In this document: positions 11,041-21,946 of the stretch, piece by piece
Numbering within the stretch: position 1 is the stretch's first letter
How the letters are laid out: each line of letters begins with the position of its first letter
Origin: Marthasterias glacialis
Taxonomy: Eukaryota; Echinodermata; Asteroidea; Forcipulatida; Asteriidae
Direction of reading: 5' to 3'
Assembly (NCBI GenBank): GCA_911728455.2
Contig: OU452229.1
Span: 9,166,811-9,230,810 of the forward strand
Length of the DNA stretch: 64,000 nucleotides
Made by a program: the position numbers and the translations under genes
The notes under the pieces: generated by a model
The model's input: only the letters and a program-made list of their open reading frames with translations
Database searches by the model: none
What the model was told of the DNA's origin: nothing

Positions 11041-11379
11041 GCTTTGTTCACCCAAAATATGATTATTACTCAACATATTTCTGGAGTCGCATACGCCCAC
11101 GTCCTGTACATGTGGATTGTAAAAGGCTGTCTTTTTACAAATGAATGTGTACGGTCCCCAAACTAAACACATAGCGTGTGTGTGTATACATCTCACGGCT
11201 AGCTGCTGGCTGTGACCTGACCACAGCTCAAAGAGGTCATAAGAGTCATGAATTTATGAACTTACTTATTCTTCTGATTGCAAGAAGGTAAGCCAATCAG
11301 AATGAATCCTGTTTAAAACAAAAGAGCTTGGAGCAACATACCCACTGTCAGAAATCTAATTCAATTGGTGTTTGTAGCA

Positions 11380-11890
11380 TCGTTCAGAACACCTCTTTTT
11401 TTTCTTTTCTTTTTTTTAGGTGTTTGGGCACTTTGCCTTGTATCTTGTTTTTGTTATTTACTTCTTTTTTTTTCTTCTTCATCTCCCCCATAATTGTTCC
11501 CCAATAAAGACACACTACACAATTCACATAACCTTCAAACTTCACACATAGTTAGATTTTCACTAGTAGAAGACACTGGCGCAGTGACGTCCTTATGACG
11601 TCATCAGGTGTCAAATTACAAAGGTGTCAAAGTTTATTATTTCAAAAAATTACTCATTCATTACTCCTTAACTACTCAATGGATTTTTGCAATCTAAATA
11701 CCATTGGAAAGGTCTTCAAACACTGAATAAACTCATCACTGACATGACCCCAACTTGACCTTGTCTTCCGGTTCAAACCAGAAGTTGAAACTTTTAAAAA
11801 TTCATATTTCTGAAGAACTACTTATCATTTTTAACAAAATGTTTACATCTGCTTGTAGACCTTTGAGCCTGCTCAAGCTTTTACATTGAG
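11380..11890 (+). repeat. Degenerate AGGTGTT hairpin plus repeat R-A copy 5
   Basis: It begins with CAGAACACCTC and TAGGTGTTTGGGCA around a T-rich tract. After a short (CTT)-type stretch it continues into GACGTCATCAGGTGTCAAAT at about 11597 and TTCCGGTTCAAACC at about 11766. The same order occurs at 7545-8145, so the hairpin units and R-A belong to one composite family. Confidence 0.6.
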
Positions 11891-12182
11891 ATGATACCTG
11901 TTTGACATGGTACATGCTTACATACCCACAAGTACCAACCCATTGTGGCTCGCATTCAGCTCTATAAATACTTCTTTTTTCCTTGTACAATTGCCTGGTA
12001 GAACACCCTTCCTGGAAGCACCTTAACCTCACCATCATATGAAGTGTTTAAGAAAGTTGTAGTGGCAGTTAGTCCATAACTACATGGATCCCCTTTTTAC
12101 TTGCTCCTTGTTTAGCACTGTATGGAATGGCACCCACTATGCGCATGCACATTAGTTTTTCCTTGGCGTCATAGATGCGTCA

Positions 12183-12930
12183 TCTATATTTATGGTTTAC
12201 AAACCATGAACATGCTATGAGGATGATTTTAAATCATGGATTATAAACCATGAAAAAACATGATTTATAAACAATGAACAATTATGTGTTCACAAAATTG
12301 TGATTTACAAACCATAAAATAAGAAGGGCATATGAAGTGCGCGAGCTAGAGTGTGACATAGACATGTGCATTGAACACACGGTCCACCATCAGGGGCAGT
12401 CAGACATGCACTCATACTGTGTGCACTGTCAATGCCTTCGTCATGATTGGTACGCTCGCTTGGCATGTAAATGGGAAACCGATCAGAATGGGTTGGAGGT
12501 TGAACGAAAACACTTTCAGTCATCATGGTGATTAGTTCATGGTTTGTATACCATGTTTTTAAGTGCATCAATTTTTTTATGGTTTATAAACTATGTTTTT
12601 TGTGGATCTAATTTCCATGGTTTATAAACCATGATTTATAAACCATGTTTTTATAATGACTCTTATTTTATGGTTTGTGAACCATGATTTTGTGAAAGCA
12701 CATTTTTTTCATGGTTTATAAACCATTTTTGTGGATTCAGTTTCAATGGATTAACCATGTTTTATGATGATTCTTATTTTATGGTTTTTTAAACCATGAT
12801 TTTGTGAACACACAATTTTTTATGGTTTATAAACCAAGTTTTATTTAACGATTCCTTTTTTATGGTTTATAATCCATGATTTAAAATCATCCTTATAACA
12901 TGTTCATGGTTTGTAAACTATAAATATAGA
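12183..12930. mobile_element. Foldback element built from ATGGTTTATAAACCAT palindromes
   Basis: The outer ends, CTATATTTATGGTTTACAAA at 12184 and the complementary TTTGTAAACTATAAATATAG near 12911-12930, start an inverted repeat of about 70 bp. Inside are about ten intact or degenerate copies of the palindrome ATGGTTTATAAACCAT. The middle (12325-12530) is unrelated sequence. No transposase is seen. Confidence 0.75.
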
Positions 12931-12959
12931 CAACGCGTTATAATCACTGTTTATAAACC

Positions 12960-13345
12960 ATATTCATAAACACCCCAGTCAGTTTGGGACAATGTGGGCA
13001 GTCCTATTGGTTGAAAGGTGGTCACATGACTGTTTAAGACCGGTTTTAAACGGATGATAAAGACATAGCTGGAGCTGTGAAGGTGCGTTCTGCGCTCATT
13101 ATCTAGCCATATGCGTGTTGGTGCACTAGCTTACGCGGGTGCTAATTTACGCGTAGCGCAATCAATACATAGCTTTGCTCAATGTAAAGTCTATTAATAC
13201 GCGCATATGCGTAACCGTTGAGCGTCGACCCTTCGCGACAAGAATTGAAAAATAAATTTAAAAAAACAGAAAAGTTTCAATGGATTTGTCTACATTATTA
13301 CGCTTTTTACCGAAAAGGGCATTTATGAATGGGAATAAAAGAGTA
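12960..13345. mobile_element. TTCATAAACACCCC-ended repeat element, copy 1
   Basis: The left end is ATTCATAAACACCCCAGTCA and the right end GGGCATTTATGAATGGGAAT, an imperfect inverted pair. Internal blocks such as TGGTTGAAAGGTGGTCACAT and CGGTTTTAAACGGATGATAA recur at 45457-46160. It is a non-autonomous DNA element of unknown class. Confidence 0.6.
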
Positions 13346-13640
13346 GTGACTCGGTCTTAAACGGCCGTTCTTCGGCCTCGGGAAATAGGACCCTCTCCTG
13401 GTCACTCACAGGCCCTCGGGGTGCATAGATGTGCACTATTGCCCTCATTGCCAGTCCATATGTGTATACTAATTCTTGGATGTTCATATCCACTGATGAT
13501 TTACCAATAATAAAAGTGCACACAAAACATGGTATGCAAACAACAAAAGCAAATTTTGAACACACTTTTTATGGTTTACATCTAATTGTTACAAGTCATG
13601 AAATGTTGTTGTAAACCATGGAAAGTTGTCTCCAAACAAA

Positions 13641-14070
13641 TTATTATTGTTATTATTATTATTATTGGTTTATTAAAAAAACAACACTCTTAGCAGCCCA
13701 GAGGCTGAATTGCACAGTGTTTTACATTAAAAATACATACAAAATCTACTTACAATGAAAAGGAGTGGCAAGGCAACTAGTATTAAAAGCCTAAACGAGA
13801 CGATGAACTTAATTGGATCACATAAACAGAAAATTTAAACATAAATAAAATTACACAAAAATAAAATCACAAATTTAAAAATGAAACCCACTTTGGAGAA
13901 CCCGTAGATTCAGCGAATGGCTCCCCATTTCAAAAACAGAAGCCCACACCCCATGAACCCCAGATCAAATTGTCTATTAACCCACAAAATTGCCACAGAA
14001 AAAAAATATTGCACAAAAGGTTGAGAAAAAAGTCAAAAGGTGAAAAAGGCAGAGAAATAAAACACAATTA
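13641..14070 (-). mobile_element. 3' tail of a decayed LINE
   Basis: This is the non-coding 3' part of the LINE whose reverse transcriptase lies at 14068-14838 (minus strand). It ends in an (AAT)n microsatellite at 13642-13666. A short microsatellite tail is typical of CR1/L2 and related LINEs. Confidence 0.55.
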
Positions 14071-14838
14071 TTTGTTAAGAAGTATGTTAAGATAAGGAAC
14101 GGGACTATTCCTAAATCTGTTGGAGGTGAAGGTGTACTGTTCAAGAGCCCGGTTTGATCTGAGGCTCATAGAATGTGAGCTTCTAGTCTTAGGGAACCAC
14201 TCGCTGAATCTACCTGCTTTGTATGTTTTAATGGCAAATTTTGAGCAAAGAAAGGTTCTTCTCTAATGGAGGGATGTCAGACCCAAGGTGGATAACGCTT
14301 CATCATAATGGGTATAATTATTTCCTAGAATGATACGACAGACTCGTTTTTGAATAGATTCGATATGGTTTGATTGTGTGAGTGTAATGCTGGAATGCCA
14401 AACAGGGGTTGCATAATCCACAATGGGTCTGACATAACCCATACCGGTATACACAGTAGTTAGTTCAGTAACAGATAATCCAGACCTTCTAAGTTTCCTG
14501 AGCATAAATAATTTTCTGTTGGCCTTACCGATCATCTCATCTATGTGATAATCCCATTTCAGGTTATGTTGAAAAGTAGCACCCAAAAGTTTAGCCCTAG
14601 AAACTTGTTGCAGATGAAAGTTGGAAATATTATATGAAACATCTGGAGATTTTTTCTTGCCAAAGTACACCTGCATAGTCTGGCATTTGGATGGATTAAG
14701 AGAAAGTCTATTTTCTACTGTCCACTCGTTCAGTCTATCCAACTCTTGCTGAATATTACCTATTTTATTAATGGGTCTGTTGTCACTCAAAGTTAAATCG
14801 TCAACATGTTTCCAGCATCTACAGTTTGAGGAATCTCA
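14068..14838 (-). pseudogene. LINE reverse transcriptase C-terminal part (CR1/Jockey-like)
   Basis: On the minus strand the frame reads WKHVDDLTLSDNRP, the RT catalytic motif with its two Asp, near 14810. It continues through NEWTVENRLSLNPSKCQTM and AKLLGATFQHNLKWDYHID to YATPVWHSS and QKRVCRIILG, the usual thumb and tail motifs of CR1/Jockey-type LINE polymerases. An in-frame TAG at 14263-14265 interrupts it, after which family-like sequence (RRTFLCSKFAIKTYKAGRF) continues to a stop at 14068-14070. The N-terminal RT, the endonuclease and any first ORF are missing, so this is a 5'-truncated dead copy inside a GABPB intron. A second, worse relic of the same motif (WKYVDDLTL) lies at 26.1-26.7 kb. 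Confidence 0.88.
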
Positions 14839-14921
14839 AACACCGCCCAATAGGAAACCAACTGTGTGAAGTTTTAAAATCAATTTTGGGGTGGATGAAG
14901 AAATATTGACTGGAGTGAGAT

Positions 14922-15010
14922 TTGAACCTGCAACCATTTGCAATACGTACCGATGCTCTACCAACTGAGCTATCCAGCCCTAATGTTGGCGGTCTCCCTA
15001 TTATGTCAAT
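14922..15010 (-). mobile_element. tRNA-like SINE or tRNA pseudogene, second copy
   Basis: On the minus strand GGCTGGATAGCTCAGTTGG begins near 14980 and the B box GGTTCAAATCTC lies at about 14923-14934. Acceptor arms GGCTGGA and TCCAGTC can pair, but the anticodon arm is not normal. It shares its flank with the copy at 5948-6060. A poly-G run follows at 15020-15038. Confidence 0.55.
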
Positions 15011-15232
15011 ATCTTTGTTCGGGGGGGGGGGGGGGGGGGATGCCAGTCAGAAGCCATTCAATCGGTGACTGCCGTGTAGCCAGGGATCACACCCCATTTA
15101 TGTACGATACAACCATAGAGCTAGCTAGATATAAGCTGGGAAGGGGCAGCATGGGGATCACCATAAGGGTGATGCGACTTTTTATTTTTTCATAATCAAG
15201 CAATAAACCTCAAAGTTGTGTTATTTTTTTAG

Positions 15233-15331
15233 TTTGTACTACGGTACCTACAACAACAAGTTCTACATGTACCTCTGTGTTGGCTACATTAGCAGCATTG
15301 GCTGAAGCATCCACACCCCTCAATAAGTCAG
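15233..15331 (+). CDS. GABPB: GABPB exon: STSVLATLAALAEAS activation segment
   Basis: It encodes about 33 residues containing CTSVLATLAALAEASTPL. Vertebrate GABPB1 has the almost identical STSVLATLAALAEASAPL. The acceptor is GTTATTTTTTTAG, entered in phase 1 from the preceding exon; the donor is TCAG|GTAATG, phase 1. This hydrophobic cluster belongs to the central transactivation region. It is the best conserved mark outside the ankyrin and zipper parts and fixes the gene identity. Confidence 0.95.
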
Positions 15332-16203
15332 GTAATGCTTTTATAACAAACTATTAACATGTATGAATTCAAATCTTTTAAGTACTTGCACAATTGTAAA
15401 ATGTAATTTTATTTTGAAAGAGAAAAAAAACTTGCTGGTGTTCAGTGCTGAAGTCAAACAGTCATGACCTACTTGTACGTTTGAAATTTTAAAAAGAAAA
15501 ACCATTTTTTGAGCCAGACTTTTTCAAAGAGAAAATATATAACGGTATGGAATGTGAACTTAATCCATTCTCTCACAAGTACTGTTGTTGCCAAATGGTA
15601 CTGTAATGAGGGATCTCACATCAAACAAACACTAACAACACTGATGTCAATTTCAGTAATGATTTTTTTGCGTTTCTGTATTTTCGCGCTGAACGTTTTA
15701 AATAAAAACATGGCAGTTTCATTTAAAGGACATGTAAAATGGAGTTTTCATCCATTGTGAAGATTTTTAAGTACTGACCCCGCCCCTCTAGCGGGAGCAT
15801 TAGCCAGTAGCTGCCAGATGAGTTATATGTTTCCCCTGCCTGGAAATGGAAGCAAACTTGTGACATGAGGTCGGTTACTTTTGTTGCCTGTGCTGCCACT
15901 CTAACATCCTGTGTTTATTTTGAGTCAATTGGAAGTGAAGTTATGATTAGTATTATCAAGGGACCAGACTAGGGCCTTCTTTTTTCCCAAACATCACAAA
16001 GACTTTCAGGAAGACATCACGCACTCTTTTTTTTTAATACATGTAGATGGATAAACACTCCTTATGTACAACAAAAAACAAGTGATTACTCAATTTTTTT
16101 ATGGACCAAACACACACTGCGTTTTCATTTTACTGGACATCCGCTGTCCTTCAATAATAATGGTAGAGATTTTTAAATGTTTTAAGTTTGGCTTGTTTTA
16201 CAG

Positions 16204-16334
16204 CGTCTGGTAACAAAAGAAGTAATTCATTGTACAGTAAGAGTGGCGAGTCATTGCAGGCATTTACATTGACTGAAGCAGGAAAGCTGGCACTTAACTG
16301 GAAGAAATCAAACAGTAATGAAAACAAGACACAG
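16204..16334 (+). CDS. GABPB: GABPB exon: central region
   Basis: It encodes about 44 residues, ASGNKRSNSLYSKSGESLQA to NENKTQ, with an internal FTLTEAGKLALNWKK stretch. The acceptor is GCTTGTTTTACAG (entered phase 1) and the donor is CAG|GTAAGC (phase 0). I see no strong match to vertebrate GABPB here. It is supported by good splice sites and a phase that fits both neighbours, and could be alternatively used. Confidence 0.8.
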
Positions 16335-16549
16335 GTAAGCTATCAAGTCATGCTAGTAGAAGTAGTCATTTCTCCAAAACAAAGATTAGTTCAATGTATT
16401 TCTTGATATACTTCCATTTAATAATAAATACAGGACAGACATGCATAAATATAGGACAGATGTGGTTGTCATGGTGAAAAATATATGGATGTACCAAAAT
16501 GGCATTATCTAGAAGCCTACTTTGAGAAAGATAAGGATGGTACCCTGAG

Positions 16550-16900
16550 CAGTGACCAAACTAGGGTCAAATTTAAGGGGGGCAAAAGGGGTTGCACATT
16601 TTTTTTATCTAAGGGGGCACTTATGTCCAATTAAAAGTTTCTGTTTGCATTTTCCTCAAACAAGCCCCTTTTCAGCACTTTTGTTACGTCATTTACTGTT
16701 TTTCAGAAGATATCTGACATGGAGGTAAAAACAAATAAAATGTCTGCAAATAAAAAGAAGAATAAGAAGAAAAGAAGAAAAAAGAAAAAAAATACTACAT
16801 AAAAGCTTATAAAATGTAACATTTTATTCTGGTAATTTTTAATGTCAAAAGTCCAGATTTCAAAGGGGGAGTGCCCCCATTGTTTACGCCACTGACACTG
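16550..16900. repeat. GGGGGG-flanked dispersed repeat with TTTACGCCACTG end
   Basis: It begins around TCAAATTTAAGGGGGGCAAA and ends with GGGGGAGTGCCCCCATTG then TTTACGCCACTG. The terminal block TTTACGCCACTG is shared with repeats ending at 24.88 and 32.42 kb. The interior is mostly A-rich and non-coding. Confidence 0.4.
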
Positions 16901-17216
16901 AGCAAGTGAAAGTTGAAATGGCTACCCAGTTTCTGGCTGGGGATTTCATACATGAATGTTATGGGTTGTATTTCCTAAGACATACATGTAATCCAGTGAC
17001 AGTCAGTTACAGGTAGATTCATTGACTAAACTATTTATTAATGAACTGTAAGTATAGCATTAATAAACATGTTAGAAGAGGGCGTTATGCATATTTGAGT
17101 GGTTGTATCAAGTCCCAAACAATGCAGACTGGTGTTCTAAAACCGCCAAATATCTGTTGGAAAGTGCCGTCATTTTTAATAGGATGGTTTTTTGAATGGA
17201 TGTGTTTTGTTTCCAG

Positions 17217-17384
17217 TTCATTGATTCCTCTGACTCATCTCAAATTATTACTATTGTTCAACCTACTGAGGGACAACCTTACATGAAATCCAGGCCTAAT
17301 AGTGAGGGCTCATTACAACCTAGCCAAGTGAGTGGGAGTGATTCATCACAAGTTATGCTTGAGCTTGTTGCTGACGAAATACAG
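17217..17384 (+). CDS. GABPB: GABPB exon: glutamine/serine-rich activation region
   Basis: It encodes 56 residues beginning FIDSSDSSQIITIVQPTEGQ and ending VMLELVADEIQ. The SQIITIV core is like vertebrate QQVITIV, part of the hydrophobic-glutamine activation clusters of GABP beta. The acceptor is TTTTGTTTCCAG and the donor is CAG|GTATAC, both phase 0. A 4.2-kb intron packed with LINE and MITE sequence follows. Confidence 0.9.
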
Positions 17385-17411
17385 GTATACTTTTTTACAC
17401 TCTTGTAGTAG

Positions 17412-17415
17412 TAGT

Positions 17416-17464
<49 letters not shown>

Positions 17465-19345
17465 TCTTAGTTATAGAGTGCACATATCCTAGCAGGTAGA
17501 TCAAGGTGCTGTACATAAAAATTAAGTAATAATTACACAGCTCTTAATGGATCTAAATAGTTCAGTCTTTAGTTTTTTTTAAAGGCGTACTGAAGTTGAT
17601 TGGCAGAGTTGATCAGGAAATTTATTCCAAAGTCTTGGACCAATATAGCCAAAAGCACAATGGCCAGCTGATTTTGTTGAATTTGGCTTACAAAATGTTT
17701 AGTTGTGGCATCTGTGTGTTTCTGTAGTCTGCTGTCACGTTGGTAGACTAATATAAGATGTCGGAGGTAAGTTGATGTGGAGGTTCACTCAGAGCCATTG
17801 AAGTGCAATGAGGATGGGAGTAATGTGCTCACATTTTCCTGATCTGGTGAAGATGCAGGCGTCACAGTTTTGCATTTGTTGTAATCTTTGTACCTGGTTT
17901 TCTGGGAGATTACACAGAATGGTGTTGCACTAGTTGGAAATTACAAGAGCCGGGACGACAGTGCGGCAGGTAGATTGCTAGAGGTATTTTCTTAAGTACT
18001 TGATGCGACGGAGGTGGTAATGACGTTTCTTACAAATGGTTGCAACTTGTTGCTTCAATGACAGATCAATTAAACATCACAACATCACACTGAGGTTTTT
18101 ACATTGAGTTGATGACTGTTTCACCTATCTGAATGCTAGTGCAGCCTTACTTATGAAGTTGGTGGGGAGACAGAAATGATATAAATGTTGTCTTGTCTTC
18201 ATTAAACTCGAGTTGGTTGGTAAGCATCCATCTGCGAATAGCATCCATCTGCGAATATCACAAATGCATGAGGAGAGATTTTTGTTGCTATAGCAAGACC
18301 ACTGTTTCGTCTAGGGTTGTAGGCAGTATATACTTGAATGTCATGTGCATATATGTGGTATTGGACATTGCATTAATAAGGTTAACAAGAGTTGGAAGGT
18401 GAGCAGAGATTGTGTCCCAGAGAATGGCAGTTGGAAGACTATCGAGGACACATGACTTGGTAGGGCTTTTATTGCAGTATTGTTGGAGTTCATCGAGGCA
18501 AGTGGGTTTGAGGGCTGTCATTGGGTTTAGGTATTCATAAACGGGAATGACAGATTCTTCGTCATCTCACTCAGCAGATGCTTGTTGGTTCAAACCCTCT
18601 TGAACAGCAGTGGTTTTATTTTGGAAGTTAATGGCGAATCTATTGCAGAGAAGTGTATCGTCAGGAAGGCATTATTTGTGCCCATGGGTGCGTTAATTGA
18701 AGAATTTATTCTCTTTTGGTCATCGGTGTTTAGAATGTTCTGATAATATGCACAATTAGCTTGTTTGATGTGATCATTGGCTTTAGAGCGAGCCATTACG
18801 TACAACTTTCAGTCAGACTCTAGAGTACACCTACGCCATTTACACTCAGCATGCCTCCTATATAGACACATTAAATGGAACTCTGGGGTAACCATGGCTG
18901 ATGTGTTGTTCGAGGCCTTTTTCTCAAAGTTAAAGGGGCGAATTTGTCAACTGACTTAAGAACTGCTTGATTGTAGTCATGCAGGATAGTGTTGGGGACA
19001 TGCTGTTGATTGGTGGAGATATAAACTGAGAAGTAAGCTCTGTAGTGAAAGCCCTCCTATCAAAGGCTTTGAAGTTTCTGTGTTGAGTTAGAGGCAGGTT
19101 AGAAGTAAGTTATTTTGGTTTTGCGAAGAAGCTGAAGAGTACAATATAATGGCCAGAGATGAGGCTTCGGAGAACAGATGGGTCAGACCAATGATGAATA
19201 TTGTCTTCACCAGATCCAGGACATAATCCTTGATGTGAGTTGGCTCGTTCACAACCTGGGTAAAACCAAACTGTATTAAGTAGTTCAAGAAAACGCACTT
19301 TGTCAGGATAGAGAGCATTCTCAATATGGAGGTTAAAATCTAACC
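17412..19345 (-). mobile_element. Heavily decayed L2/CR1-like LINE
   Basis: Three pieces lie in LINE order on the minus strand. An endonuclease C-terminal relic at about 19324-19100 contains PTHIKDYVLDLV. An RT relic at about 18521-18350 contains KSCVLDSLPTAILWD. An RT tail at about 17960-17800 contains QRLQQMQNCDACIFTRSG followed by EHITPILIALQWL. Frames are broken by stops and shifts. The tail ends in an (AAT)n microsatellite at 17419-17460, as expected for the 3' end of an L2-type element. It fills part of the last GABPB intron, antisense. Confidence 0.75.
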
Positions 19346-19757
19346 CATGTTGATTGTTTTTAAAATACTAAAAACATTCATGGGTTTCCATTACAAGTTT
19401 CAGCATTTGTGAGTTATAGTGGTATTGTCATCCAGCAAATTCTGATTGGTCAACAGCCTTGGGATATATTCTTACATCCCACTCCAAAAACACATAATCC
19501 TGTGTAGTGAAAGCAATGCACACATGGACACATTTACTGCAATGTGTGTAATGGTTGTACATTCAAAAATGTCCTTGTTGATTTTAATCAGCACAGCAGT
19601 CCCGGAGTGTAACATTAAGTTCAACTTTTTCAAGAATATGGTATTCTGAAGTAGATGTTGTTTTAAGCAGTTTTAAAATGTTGCAGAACATCCAGACCAA
19701 TAACAACTCCAGAATGAAGTTGCAGTCTTAAGAAAATTGAAATAGAACTGGTTTAAT

Positions 19758-20328
19758 TTAACAGAATTCTACTAAAAAGAGTTTTTTTTAGCCATGCACT
19801 ACCGACGTCGGACAACTATTATGTAGCCACCCGCCTGTTAGTTTGTTTGTAATGTTGACCTAAATCACTGTAAAAAAAGGATAAACAACGTTGGAAAAGT
19901 GAGCATTAATACCTAGTCTTGCGAAATTCAAATAGGCAAAGGCATCACACAGTTTTGGAAAGCAATTTCTTTGGATGATTTCAGCCTCAAAACTTTGAAA
20001 TTTTTGTGTTGAAAAGTGTGTGGTGATCGCGGTCGTCTGGCCTATCGTTCCGTCGTGCACTGTACACATCGTGCACATTTATATGTTACTTGTACAATTT
20101 TCAAGACTTGCTGGAACTGTCCTTACTGGCTTTATTCAGCCACTCGAAGGTCTCTGGTACAAACTCTGGAATAGTTTTCACAGATTTCAAGCAAGAAAAG
20201 CCTTGATCGAATAAACTAAATGCATTAATCATCGTGTACCGTACCGCACTTTCCTATGGAGGACGTCGTGTGTGTTTACATTTTATACCCAGAAGTGGTC
20301 ACGTGACGGGGGTCGCGCAATCGGTCTA
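19758..20328. mobile_element. TA-flanked MITE (GACCGATTGCGCGACC family), copy B, left-truncated
   Basis: It is collinear with copy A from ACAGAATTCTACTAAAAAGA to the right end GGTCGCGCAATCGGTC, followed by TA at 20329-20330. The left terminal repeat is missing. Its right end abuts the reverse transcriptase fragment, so the minus-strand reading frame of the RT runs on into the MITE. Confidence 0.75.
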
Positions 20329-20330
20329 TC

Positions 20331-21114
20331 GCCTTGATCATGTTTTCCCTGTTCAGATTGGACTTCAAACATTTCTTCACCTGCCTGATGTATTTTGCCC
20401 TCAGCCTTACCTTTGATTCCTCTTGAAGGCTGTGGTCTGATTCTAGTACACCAAGATACCGATAACTTTCCTCCTCACCAGAAGCTCTCATCTGTGCACC
20501 ATCTGGCAGAGCGATGCCATCAGAATGTACCCTCTTTCCACTCTTCATGGTCATTGAAGCACATTTCTCCAGACCAAACTGCATCCCGATGTCATCACTG
20601 AAAATCCTGACGGTCTGCACCAAAGAATCGATCTCCGTCTCATTCTTTGCAAACAACTTCAAATCGTCCATAAAAAGGAAATGGTTGATCTTACATCCAT
20701 CCCTCTTCATTACATAGCCAGCACTCACCTTCCTCAGAATCATTGACAGGGGCATCAATGCCAGAACAAAAAGCAGCGGAGACAGAGATTCACCCTGGAA
20801 AATACCTCTTGTTATGCATACCTTGCCCAGACTATCGTTGTTGGCTGTCAGATTCGTTCGCCACGTCTTCATGCTCTCACTCAGAAGACGTTTTACTGCA
20901 TCGGCCACTCCAACCATATCCAGACATTCCGTTATCCATGTGTGTGACACCATGTCGTATGCCTTCTTGTAATCGATCCACGCCATTGCCAAGTTAGTAT
21001 TCCTACTCCTGCAGTCCTTCAGCACAGCCTTATCGACGATAAGTTGATCTTTTGTACCTCTGGACTGCTTCTTACAGCCTTTCTGCTCCTCTGGAAACAA
21101 CTGATGGTCATCCA

Positions 21115-21115
<1 letters not shown>
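20331..21115 (-). pseudogene. R4/Dong-like LINE reverse transcriptase fragment
   Basis: On the minus strand about 260 residues of reverse transcriptase are open without a stop. Landmarks in order are [54 protein letters not shown], the catalytic [12 protein letters not shown], and [20 protein letters not shown]. The set is that of R4/Dong-type LINEs as I know them. The fragment lacks its N-terminal DNA-binding part and its C-terminal endonuclease. At its 5' side it meets an (AAT)n tract at 21116-21147; at its 3' side it is cut by MITE copy B, whose end supplies the last 17 residues of the open frame. Confidence 0.88.
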
Positions 21116-21145
<30 letters not shown>

Positions 21146-21260
21146 TCACGATATCACAGCATTTCCCTCTGTGCCGGTAACTCCTTGAGTAGTTACGTTA
21201 CTGTAACTGTTACTGTTATTGTTTATTATTTATGATTATTATTATTTTATATATATATAT
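21116..21260. repeat. (ATT)n and (AT)n microsatellites
   Basis: An ATT run occupies 21116-21147 next to the LINE fragment. A second, mixed ATT and AT stretch lies at 21236-21266. Both sit in the last GABPB intron. Confidence 0.85.
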
Positions 21261-21613
21261 ATATTATTTTTGGTGGGGGGCTTTATTCTTTATAAATTAA
21301 TGACAATGAATAGTTAGAGTACTGAGCCAAACACTTGTGTATTATGGAGCTTATGGTCTTGGTTAGAACATGTTACCTTTGTGAGCATGCTCTGTCTAAC
21401 CACAACATATACAACCATTCCAAATTTCAAAAACCAAACACTGGTGGGTTTCCACAGACTGAGTGATTTGAAAAAACGTATTATTTGTGCCATGAGTTTT
21501 ATACAGGACTACTTGATATGCATAATTTATTTTTATTTGATCTTATTACTTTCTTGTTAACTTGGTTGTCTTTGTTTTAGTAAGTTTTTACTATTTAAAT
21601 TCACTTTTGCCAG

Positions 21614-21787
21614 GAAACCAAGACAAACAAGTCAAACCCAGATGATAAATTGCAACAACAGCTACAAGAGGCTCAAGAACAAGCTGAAAAATATAAACAA
21701 CAACTTCGCGCTAAAGAAGAAGAAGCAGAAAACTATCGCAAAAAATTGCAGGAAATATCTGAGACAAAACATGTACAGAACACATAA
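21614..21787 (+). CDS. GABPB: GABPB last coding exon: leucine-zipper coiled coil
   Basis: It encodes 57 residues, from ETKTNKSNPDDK to the stop TAA at 21785-21787. The core LQQQLQEAQEQAEKYKQQL then EEEAENYRKKLQEI matches the vertebrate GABPB1 tail (QKQLDEANREAQKYRQQL, KEQEAEAYRQKLEAM). This coiled coil dimerises beta chains so that two alpha-beta pairs bind tandem GGAA sites. The acceptor is ACTTTTGCCAG, phase 0. The eight visible exons sum to 1101 nt, 366 residues plus stop; with the missing exon the protein would be about 400 residues, the usual family length. Confidence 0.95.
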   Translation, partial: ETKTNKSNPDDKLQQQLQEAQEQAEKYKQQLRAKEEEAENYRKKLQEISETKHVQNT

Positions 21788-21940
21788 CCAATATTATTTT
21801 CTCATGACACTTTTTGTTTTCTTTGAGGTGAGATGAAAATGAGGTGACTACTGTAGTAGAGTTATCACTGAGTAGTGGTGAGAAATAGAATGAGGATTAC
21901 AAAGATTTAATCTGTCTGCCATCTACCTTTCTACCAGGGT

Positions 21941-21946
21941 AATAAA
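21941..21946 (+). terminator. GABPB: Candidate GABPB polyadenylation signal
   Basis: An AATAAA lies 154 bases after the GABPB stop codon and is followed by a T-rich stretch near 21975. Later AATAAA motifs (22779, 23100) are alternatives. Confidence 0.5.
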
